Shown here piece after piece: positions 6,429 through 13,465 of a DNA stretch of 14,146 bases. Source of the DNA: Alphaproteobacteria bacterium. Lineage in GTDB: Bacteria > Pseudomonadota > Alphaproteobacteria > ATCC43930 > CGMCC-115725. The stretch spans positions 1 through 14,146 of the forward strand of contig JAFAWI010000210.1 of NCBI GenBank assembly GCA_019241915.1, in the 5' to 3' direction. The translations under genes were made by a program, and so were the position numbers. Under the pieces are notes generated by a model. It did no database searches, was not told the origin of the DNA, and worked only from the letters and a program-made list of their open reading frames with translations. Each line of letters begins with the position of its first letter. Position 1 is the first letter of the stretch.

Positions 6429-8639
6429 ATGCAACCCGCCGCCGCCGCGCCGATCGCGCACGACCTTGTCCTGGTCGGCGGCGGCCATGCGCATGTTCAC
6501 GTCCTCAAAAGCTTTGGCATGCGGCCGGTGCCAGGGGTGCGCGTCACGCTGATCGCCCGCGATGTGGAGACGCCTTATTCGGGAATGCTGCCCGGCTATG
6601 TCGCGGGACATTACCGGTTGCACGAATGCCACATCGACCTGGTGCGGCTGGCGCGGTTTGCCGGTGCTCGGCTGATCCATGACGAGGCGGTCGGCCTCGA
6701 CCGCGGGCGGCGCGAAGTGCTGTGCGCTGGGCACCCGCCGCTCCGCTACGACCTCGTCTCGCTCGACATCGGAATCACGCCGCGCGACTCCGACGTCCCG
6801 GGCGCCGCCGAGCACACGCTCGCGGTCAAGCCGATCGATCGCTTTGCGCGGCGCTGGGAGGCCCTGACTGCGCGCGCCGCGCGGCTCGACCGGTTCAGCC
6901 TCGCCGTCGTCGGCGGCGGCGCCGGCGGCGTCGAATTGGCGCTCGCCGCGCAGCACCGCTTGACCCGGATGCTGCCGCAGCCGCCAACCGTGACTTTGGT
7001 GACGCGCGATGCGTTGCTTCCTGCGCATCACCCAAGAGCGCGCGCCAAATTTCGCCGGATTTTTGCCGAGCGCGGAGTGAGGCTGATCGAGGGCAACTCG
7101 ACGGTGCGGGTCGAACCGGGGCGACTACGCCTCGCCGACGGCGCCGAGGTCGCCTTTGACGAGGCGCTGTGGGTGACCGACGCCGCGCCTATGCCATGGC
7201 TCGCCGACACCGGCCTGCCGCTTGACCCGGCCGGCTTTATCGCGGTCGACGAATACCTGCGCTCACCGGGCGACCCGGCCGTGTTCGCAGCCGGCGACAC
7301 CGCCGCGATGGTCGGCCACCGACGCGACAAGGCCGGCGTTTATGCCGTTCGCGCCGGCCCGCCGCTGGCGGCAAACTTGCGCCGCACGCTGGCCGGACAA
7401 GCGTTGCAACGGGCGGTGCCGCAGCGCCGGGCGTTGGCGCTGATCGGCACTGGCGACGGCCGCGCCGTCGCCTCGCGCGGCGCGTTCGCGTTCGAAGCCG
7501 CCTGGGTCTGGCGCCTCAAGCAGTGGATCGACCGGCGCTGGATGCGCCGCTACAGTGAGCTTCCTGCGATGACGGCGGACGACGCGGCAATGCGCTGCGG
7601 CGGCTGTGCCGCCAAGGTGCCGGCCGATGTGCTGGGGCGGGCGATGGCGCGGCTCGGCCCGGCCGTCGCCGCGGCGGGGATCGGCGACGACGCCGCCATC
7701 GTGACGCTGACCGGCGCGCCGCCGCTTCTGCAGACCGTCGATTTTTTTCGCGCGATGGTCGGCGATCCATACCTCTTCGGCCGCATCGCGGCGACCCATG
7801 CGCTCGGTGACATCTATGCGATGGGCGGCGTGCCCGACACTGCCCTGGCGATTGCGGCGCTGCCGCCGGCGGTGCGGCCGGCGATCACCGAGCACGACCT
7901 GTTCCACATGCTCAAGGGCGCCACCGAGGTGCTTGACCACGCCGGCGCGCAGCTGGTCGGCGGGCACAGCGCCGAGGCGGCCGAACCGGCGCTCGGCTTC
8001 GCCGTCACCGGCCGGGCGCGCACCGGACGGCTGCTGCGCAAGCGCGGGTTGCGCCCGGGCGACCGCCTCATCCTGACCAAACCGCTCGGCACCGGCATCA
8101 TTCTGGCCGCCGAGATGCGCGGCTTGGCGCGGGCGCGCGTCGTCGCCGGCGCGATCGAAGCGATGCTGCAATCGGCCGCCGCGGCGTCTTGGATCTTTGC
8201 CTCGCACGGCGCCACCGCCTGCACCGACGTCACCGGCTTTGGCCTGCTGGGCCACCTGCTCGAAATGCTGGCGGCCTCGGCCGCCGACGCGCGGCTCGAT
8301 CCGGGGCGCATTCCGGCGCTCGACGGCGCCCTCGAACTGATCGCCGACGGCGTCGCCACTTCGCTGCACGCCGGCAATCTTGCCGCGTTGGCATCGGCAA
8401 GCGGGCTGGAGCAGGCGCCGCTCGCGGCGCTGCTGATCGACCCGCAGACCGCGGGCGGGCTGCTGGCCGGCGTCCCGGCGGCACGCGCCGGCGCCTGTCT
8501 CGCCGAATTGCGCGATATCGGCTATCCCGCCGCCGAGATCGGCGTGGTCGAGCCGATGTCCGGCGAGCAGCCGGCGGTGCGGGTGGTGCCGGGTTGCCAG
8601 TCGGGCGAGCCCGCCCTCGCGGACGCGGCTGCCGGATGA
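6429..8639 (+). CDS. selD: Selenide, water dikinase (SelD) fused to an N-terminal FAD/NAD(P)-dependent oxidoreductase
   Basis: A 736-residue two-domain protein. Residues 1-375 form an NDH-2-like flavoprotein: FAD-binding LVGGGHAHVHVL (15-26), TPYSGMLPGYVAGHY (48-62), NAD(P)-binding VVGGGAGGVEL (160-170) and a late FAD motif VFAAGDTA (285-292). It has no CxxxxC disulfide pair, so it is not a thioredoxin-reductase-type enzyme. Residues about 381-736 are SelD, which makes selenophosphate from selenide and ATP: C393-x-x-K396 corresponds to the catalytic Cys17/Lys20 of E. coli SelD (Cys here, not Sec), followed by GDDAA (419-423), HALGDIYAMGG (457-467, metal Asp461), KPLGTG (551-556) and CTDVTGFGLLGH with metal Asp600. 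Such fusions are known in bacteria; the flavoprotein half is thought to act in supplying reduced selenium, which is unproven. The gene overlaps selA by ATGA. The ATG at 6429 is the natural start just before the FAD motif. Confidence 0.96.
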   Translation: MQPAAAAPIAHDLVLVGGGHAHVHVLKSFGMRPVPGVRVTLIARDVETPYSGMLPGYVAGHYRLHECHIDLVRLARFAGARLIHDEAVGLDRGRREVLCAGHPPLRYDLVSLDIGITPRDSDVPGAAEHTLAVKPIDRFARRWEALTARAARLDRFSLAVVGGGAGGVELALAAQHRLTRMLPQPPTVTLVTRDALLPAHHPRARAKFRRIFAERGVRLIEGNSTVRVEPGRLRLADGAEVAFDEALWVTDAAPMPWLADTGLPLDPAGFIAVDEYLRSPGDPAVFAAGDTAAMVGHRRDKAGVYAVRAGPPLAANLRRTLAGQALQRAVPQRRALALIGTGDGRAVASRGAFAFEAAWVWRLKQWIDRRWMRRYSELPAMTADDAAMRCGGCAAKVPADVLGRAMARLGPAVAAAGIGDDAAIVTLTGAPPLLQTVDFFRAMVGDPYLFGRIAATHALGDIYAMGGVPDTALAIAALPPAVRPAITEHDLFHMLKGATEVLDHAGAQLVGGHSAEAAEPALGFAVTGRARTGRLLRKRGLRPGDRLILTKPLGTGIILAAEMRGLARARVVAGAIEAMLQSAAAASWIFASHGATACTDVTGFGLLGHLLEMLAASAADARLDPGRIPALDGALELIADGVATSLHAGNLAALASASGLEQAPLAALLIDPQTAGGLLAGVPAARAGACLAELRDIGYPAAEIGVVEPMSGEQPAVRVVPGCQSGEPALADAAAG

Positions 8640-10012
8640 GCGGGGCCGAGCGCCGCGGTCGCGCCGCGCTGCCCTCGGTCGACCGGGTATTGCAGTCGGC
8701 CCACGCGCTGATCGGGGCGCACGGCCGCGCACTGGTCACCGAGGCCGTGCGGGAGTCGCTTGCGGCGCGGCGCAATGCGGGCACCGCGGCAGCAATCGAT
8801 GCCGTCCTCGCCGACGCCGAGACAGCCCTGGCGCGGCTGGCCCGCCCCTCGCAGCGCCGCGTCTTCAACCTGACCGGCACGGTTCTGCACACCAATCTCG
8901 GCCGCGCGCCGCTCCCCGAAGAGGCCATCGCCGCGGCCGCCGAAGCGATGCGCGAGCCGACGACGCTCGAATACGACACCGCCGGCGGCCGGCGCGGCGA
9001 GCGCGACGATCACATTGCCGGCTGGCTTACCCGCCTCACCGGAGGCGCGGCGGCGCTCGCGGTCAACAACAACGCCGGAGCCTTGGTGCTGGCGCTCAAC
9101 GCGCTCGCCGCCGGCCAGGAGACGATCGTCTCGCGCGGCGAATTGATCGAGATCGGCGGCGCGTTTCGCCTGCCCGACATCATGGAGCGCGCCGGCACCA
9201 CGCTGCGCGAAATCGGCACCACAAACCGCACGCATTTGCGCGACTTCGCCGCCGCCATCGGACCGCAGACCGGTCTCATGCTCAAGGTGCACACCAGCAA
9301 CTATGCGATCGAAGGGTTCACCGCGGCGGTCCCGACGCCGCAGCTGGCCGCGCTCGCACATGAGAACGGGGTGCCGCTGGTCGAGGACCTCGGCAGCGGC
9401 ACGCTGGTCGACCTGGAAGGCTGGGGCCTGCCGCACGAGCCGACCGTGGCGGAGGCGTTGAACGCCGGCGCCGACCTCGTCACCTTCAGCGGCGACAAGC
9501 TGCTCGGCGGGCCGCAGGCCGGCCTCGTCGTCGGCCGCGCCGACCTGATCGCCACGCTGGCCAGGAACCCGCTCAAGCGCGCGCTGCGCCTCGACAAGAT
9601 CCGGCTGGCGGCGCTCGAAGCGGTGCTGCGCCTCTATGCCGACCCGGCGCGTCTGGCGGCGCGGCTGCCGGCGCTGCGCCTGCTCACCCGCGCGGCAGGC
9701 GACATTCGGGCGACAGCGCAGCGTCTGCAGCCGGCAGTCGCGGCGGCGCTCGCCGGCATCGCCCGGGTGGACATCGTCGAGACGCGCAGCCAGATCGGCA
9801 GCGGCGCGTTGCCGGTGTCGCTGCTGCCGAGCGCGGCGCTGGCGCTGCTCCCGCTACGGCGCGGCGGCCGCGCGGCCGAGGCGCTGGCGCAGCTGCTGCG
9901 CGACCTGCCGGTGCCGGTGCTGGGGCGCATCGAGGGCGGACGCGTGCTGCTCGACCTGCGCTGCCTCGAAGACGAAGCGGGCTTGCTGGCGCAGCTCTCC
10001 GCTCCGCGCTGA
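8636..10012 (+). CDS. selA: L-seryl-tRNA(Sec) selenium transferase (SelA)
   Basis: A 458-residue PLP enzyme that converts seryl-tRNA(Sec) to selenocysteyl-tRNA(Sec) with selenophosphate, in the cytoplasm. Family hallmarks in order: N-terminal tRNA-binding region (LPSVDRVLQ, 12-20), NLTGTVLHTNLGRAPLP (78-94), EYDTAGGRRGERDDH (112-126), VNNNAGAL, GTTNRTH (194-200), KVHTSNYAIEGFT (217-229), EDLGSGTLVDL (250-260) and the PLP lysine K288 in FSGDKLLGGPQAG, close to Lys295 of the E. coli enzyme. Length is typical. The start ATG at 8636 overlaps the selD stop by 4 nt, so translation is coupled, and selB follows after 22 nt. No residue needed for function appears missing. Confidence 0.97.
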   Translation: MSGAERRGRAALPSVDRVLQSAHALIGAHGRALVTEAVRESLAARRNAGTAAAIDAVLADAETALARLARPSQRRVFNLTGTVLHTNLGRAPLPEEAIAAAAEAMREPTTLEYDTAGGRRGERDDHIAGWLTRLTGGAAALAVNNNAGALVLALNALAAGQETIVSRGELIEIGGAFRLPDIMERAGTTLREIGTTNRTHLRDFAAAIGPQTGLMLKVHTSNYAIEGFTAAVPTPQLAALAHENGVPLVEDLGSGTLVDLEGWGLPHEPTVAEALNAGADLVTFSGDKLLGGPQAGLVVGRADLIATLARNPLKRALRLDKIRLAALEAVLRLYADPARLAARLPALRLLTRAAGDIRATAQRLQPAVAAALAGIARVDIVETRSQIGSGALPVSLLPSAALALLPLRRGGRAAEALAQLLRDLPVPVLGRIEGGRVLLDLRCLEDEAGLLAQLSAPR

Positions 10013-10034
10013 CGGGTCGAGGGGCAGCGACGCG

Positions 10035-12014
10035 ATGATCCTCGCCACCGCGGGCCATATCGATCATGGCAAGACCGCGCTGGTGCGTGCGCTGACCGGG
10101 GTCGATGCCGACCGGCTGCCGGAGGAGAAGCGGCGCGGGCTGACGATCGACCTCGGTTTCGCGTACACGACGCTCGCCGACGGTACCGAGCTGGGTTTTG
10201 TCGATGTGCCCGGCCATGAGCGCTTTCTGCCCAACATGCTGGCCGGAGTGCTGTCGATCGACCGGGTGCTGCTGATCGTTGCCGCCGATGACGGGCCGCG
10301 GCCGCAGACGCTCGAACATCTCGATATTCTCGAGCTGATCGGCATCGCCGAAGTGACCGGGGTGGTCACCAAGATCGACCGGGTGGAGCCGGTGCGCACC
10401 GCCTCGGTGACGGCCGAGCTTGCTGCGCTGCTCGCCGCCGCCGGCTACCCCGGCGCCCCGATCTACCCGGTGTCGAGCCGCACCGGCGACGGTGTGCCCG
10501 CGCTGGCGGCGCACCTCGCCGAGCGCTCGGCGGCCGCCGCCCAGGGGCGCGCCTCTCGACCCGCCGAGGGAGGGTTCCGGTTGCCGATCGACCGCGCCTT
10601 CACGCTGCCCGGCATCGGGCTGGTCACGACGGGCACCGTCGCCAGCGGCAGCGTCGCGCCGGGTGACCGGCTGCTGCTCAGCCCGCGCGGCACCGAACTG
10701 CGGGTGCGCGGCCTGCACGCGCAGAATCGCGCGGTCGAGCGAGCGGCCGCCGGCGAGCGCTGCGCGGTCAACATTGCGGGCAGCTTCCCGCCGGGCGGCG
10801 AGCCGCGGCGCGGCGATTGGCTGGTCGCCTCCGAGCTGCATGCGCCGACGCCGCGGCTCGGCGTCGCGCTCACCGTGTCGCGCGCCGCATCGGCGCCACT
10901 GCGTTCGGGATTGCCGGTGCACCTCCATCTCGGCACTGAGGACAGCGTCGGGCGGATTGCGATTCTCGGACGCGGTTCGCTGGCGCCGGGCGAAGCGGGT
11001 TTCGTTCAACTCGACCTCGACCGGCCGGTCGGCGCGCTGTGGGGCGACCGGGTGGTGCTGCGCGACCACGGGGCGCTGCGCACCTTGGGCGGAGGGCGCG
11101 TTGTCGATCCGTTTCCGCCGCGGCGCGGCAGGGCGCGGCCCGAGCGGCTCGCGGCGCTGGCGGCGCTGCGCGAGGCCGACCCGGCGGATGCGTTGGCCGC
11201 GCTGCTGTCGGTGGAAGGTGCGGCCGCCCTGGCGCCGCTGGCGCTGGCGCGAAACACGACGGTCGAGAAGCTGGCGGCATCGGCGGCGGCGCAGGGCGTC
11301 GCTGTGTGCGGCGATGCCCGCAGGCCCTACGCGGCCACCGCCGAGCGCCTCGACGCGCTCGGCACGCAGCTCGTCGAGACGTTGGCCGAGATGCACCGGG
11401 CCGAACCCGACGCGCTCGGCCCGCCGCCGGCCGCGCTGCTGCGGCGGCTGCGCGGCCGGGCGCCGGAAGCGGTCATCGCCGCCGCGCTCGCCGCGGCCGT
11501 CGCCGCTGGGCGCATCGTTCGCGACGGCGCGGTGGTACGGCTGCCGGCGCACCAGCCTTGCCTGACGCGCGAGGACGAACGGCTGTGGCGCCAGGTCGAA
11601 CCGCTGCTGACGGCGGGCGAGTTGCGCCCGCCGCGCGTGCGTGAGCTGGCCGAGGCGCTGGCTCTCGATCCCGAAGCGACCGCACGGCTGATGAAGCGCT
11701 TCGAGCGCTTCGGCCGGGTCGCCCCGGTAGCCCCCAACCGCTATTTCCTGCCGGAGACTGTCGCCCGTCTCGGCGAGATAGCGCGCAACGTCGCCGCCGC
11801 CGACGCCGACGGCTGTTTCTCGGCCGCATCATTCAACGCGGCGACCGGCGTCGGCCGCAACTTGACGATCGAGATCCTCGAATACCTCGACCGCACCGGC
11901 GTCACCCGCCGCGTCGGCGATGCGCGGGTGGTGCTGGGTGCGGCGCCGCCGACTGCAATCCTGTCGGACGGTCGTCAGTTGAAGACCGCGGCGGTGCCGG
12001 GCGCGGGCGAATAG
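10035..12014 (+). CDS. selB: Selenocysteine-specific translation elongation factor (SelB)
   Basis: A 659-residue GTPase that carries Sec-tRNA(Sec) to ribosomes paused at UGA upstream of a SECIS hairpin. The GTPase domain shows G1 GHIDHGKT (7-14), G2 region RRGLTIDLGF (33-42), G3 DVPGHE (57-62) and G4 TKID (112-115). EF-Tu-like domains 2 and 3 follow (FTLPGIGLVTTGTVASG, and GSLAPGEAGFVQLDL later), then a long C-terminal winged-helix region from about residue 480 that would bind the SECIS RNA. It is somewhat longer than E. coli SelB (614), mainly through Ala/Arg-rich linkers. ATG 10035 starts directly at the GTPase domain and is preceded by a GAGGGG-like sequence. It is the last gene of selDAB; its 3' end overlaps the convergent sulfatase by 40 nt. 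Confidence 0.97.
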   Translation: MILATAGHIDHGKTALVRALTGVDADRLPEEKRRGLTIDLGFAYTTLADGTELGFVDVPGHERFLPNMLAGVLSIDRVLLIVAADDGPRPQTLEHLDILELIGIAEVTGVVTKIDRVEPVRTASVTAELAALLAAAGYPGAPIYPVSSRTGDGVPALAAHLAERSAAAAQGRASRPAEGGFRLPIDRAFTLPGIGLVTTGTVASGSVAPGDRLLLSPRGTELRVRGLHAQNRAVERAAAGERCAVNIAGSFPPGGEPRRGDWLVASELHAPTPRLGVALTVSRAASAPLRSGLPVHLHLGTEDSVGRIAILGRGSLAPGEAGFVQLDLDRPVGALWGDRVVLRDHGALRTLGGGRVVDPFPPRRGRARPERLAALAALREADPADALAALLSVEGAAALAPLALARNTTVEKLAASAAAQGVAVCGDARRPYAATAERLDALGTQLVETLAEMHRAEPDALGPPPAALLRRLRGRAPEAVIAAALAAAVAAGRIVRDGAVVRLPAHQPCLTREDERLWRQVEPLLTAGELRPPRVRELAEALALDPEATARLMKRFERFGRVAPVAPNRYFLPETVARLGEIARNVAAADADGCFSAASFNAATGVGRNLTIEILEYLDRTGVTRRVGDARVVLGAAPPTAILSDGRQLKTAAVPGAGE

Positions 12015-13426
12015 GCAAAGCTGCCGCGCCGCTCGATCGCCGCGCGGCCGCCAAACTCAGCGATCCGCGCGGCCTGGTCTGCCTTCGCTCGGGCGTCGGC
12101 GGCCTCCGGATCGACCACAGCGCGCAGTTCGCGCTCGCAATCGGCGGCGAGCCGGGCATAGCCCGGCTCCGGCGCGAGGTTGCGTTCCTCCTGCGGGTCG
12201 GCGTCGAGGTCGAAGAGCTGCGTCGGCATGCCGACGTAATAGACGAACTTGAACCGGCCCTTGCGGATCATGAAGGCGCCAGTCGCCGCGCCCGTCGCGT
12301 GGTACTCGCACAGCACGGTGCGCCGCGGCGCGTCGCGCACCACCGCGTCGAGCGGCATGCCCGGCAGGTCGCTGTCGTCCGGATGCGGCGGCACCCCGGC
12401 CCACCCGAGGATCGTCGGAAACGCGTCCGCAAGCGTCACCGGCTCGCGGCAGGCCACTCCCTGCGGCAATCCGGGCCCCGCCATGATCATCGGCACCCCG
12501 GCCGACTCTTCGTACATTGTCGACTTGCCCCACAGCCCGCGGGTGCCGAGATTGTCGCCGTGGTCGGCCGAATAAAGGACGCGCGTGGTGCCGCTCAGCC
12601 CGGCCCTGTCGAGCGCCGCGAGGATGCGGCCGACATTGTGGTCGGTCGAACTGACCAAGCCGAAATAGGCGGCGATCGCTCGGCGCACGTTGGCCTCGTC
12701 GACAAAGCCCTTCTCGTAAATCTGGCACTCGCGGAAGGCCGCGATGTACGGGTGGTCCGGCACCCGCTCGGCTGGATCGCGCAGCGCCGGCAACGGCACT
12801 TCGGTCTCCGGGTACAGGTCGTAGAACGCGGGCCGCGCGATCAGCGGGAAATGCGGGCAGACCAGCGAAACGAACAGGCACCACGGCTTGCCGTCGGCGC
12901 CGGCCCGCGCCTTCAGCCAATCGACCGCAGCCGCGGTGATCTTGCCGTCGTAATCCTGATAGCTGCTGTCGCCGCGCCCGGCATCCTTGGCGAGGCGCAA
13001 TGTCGCCTTGCGCACCGGCAGCGGGTCGCGCAGCCAGCCCATCGGGTCGCCGATACCGTCGTTGATGTGCAGCGGCATCACTTCTTGCGAAAAGCCGTTG
13101 TCATCGTCCGCGCTGCGAAAATGCAGCTTGCCGATCGACACGACCTCGTGCCCGGCCTCGCGCAGCCGGTGATGCCACGAAGGAATGCTGCCGTCATAGG
13201 CAATCGCGTTGTCCCAGAACCCGATCCGGTGCGGATAGCGGCCGGTGGCGAGGCTGGCGCGCGCCGGCACGCAGATCGGCGAGTTGGTGTAGGCGTCGAG
13301 AAATCGCACCCCGCGGGCCGCGAGCGCGTCGAGGTTGGGCGTGCGGATCGTCTTGTGTCCGTAGCAGCCCAACACGCGGCGGCTGTGCTCGTCGGACAGG
13401 ATGAACAGGATGTTGGTCGGCTTCAT
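11975..13426 (-). CDS. Type I sulfatase, choline-sulfatase-like
   Basis: A 483-residue alkaline-phosphatase-superfamily sulfatase. The signature C52-V-P-A-R56 is the C-x-P-x-R motif whose Cys is converted to formylglycine, the catalytic residue. Metal and active-site landmarks are ILSDEHS (D12), K100/H102 in SIGKLHF, H192 in CPHFP, D288-H289 in YSADHGDNLG, and K301 in GKSTMYEES. The C-terminal VGMPTQLFDLDADPQEERNL is standard for the family. No signal peptide is evident, so it is probably cytoplasmic and would hydrolyse a small organic sulfate ester imported into the cell. Choline sulfate is one possibility, but no bet genes or transporter are here. No formylglycine-generating enzyme is in the window. 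It starts 39 nt after the acyl-CoA dehydrogenase, with no clear ribosome-binding site, and overlaps selB tail to tail. Confidence 0.93.
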   Translation of the reverse strand: MKPTNILFILSDEHSRRVLGCYGHKTIRTPNLDALAARGVRFLDAYTNSPICVPARASLATGRYPHRIGFWDNAIAYDGSIPSWHHRLREAGHEVVSIGKLHFRSADDDNGFSQEVMPLHINDGIGDPMGWLRDPLPVRKATLRLAKDAGRGDSSYQDYDGKITAAAVDWLKARAGADGKPWCLFVSLVCPHFPLIARPAFYDLYPETEVPLPALRDPAERVPDHPYIAAFRECQIYEKGFVDEANVRRAIAAYFGLVSSTDHNVGRILAALDRAGLSGTTRVLYSADHGDNLGTRGLWGKSTMYEESAGVPMIMAGPGLPQGVACREPVTLADAFPTILGWAGVPPHPDDSDLPGMPLDAVVRDAPRRTVLCEYHATGAATGAFMIRKGRFKFVYYVGMPTQLFDLDADPQEERNLAPEPGYARLAADCERELRAVVDPEAADARAKADQAARIAEFGGRAAIERRGSFAYSPAPGTAAVFN

Positions 13427-13465
13427 CGCGCGACGCGGCGGTGGAGTAGGCTAAAACCCAAGCCG

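Noticed and set aside
6183..7031. Extension of the DUF29 frame upstream through the tRNA and into selD
   Set aside because: It crosses a tRNA gene and the selD coding strand; the DUF29 domain starts right after ATG 6182, which has a ribosome-binding site.
7263..8732. Long minus-strand open frame opposite selD
   Set aside because: It is an antisense artefact of high GC with no domain motifs; SelD on the plus strand is unambiguous.
9684..11552. Long minus-strand open frame of over 600 codons opposite selA/selB
   Set aside because: It has low-complexity Arg/Gln/Ala-rich translation and no motifs, while SelA and SelB on the plus strand have all their signatures.
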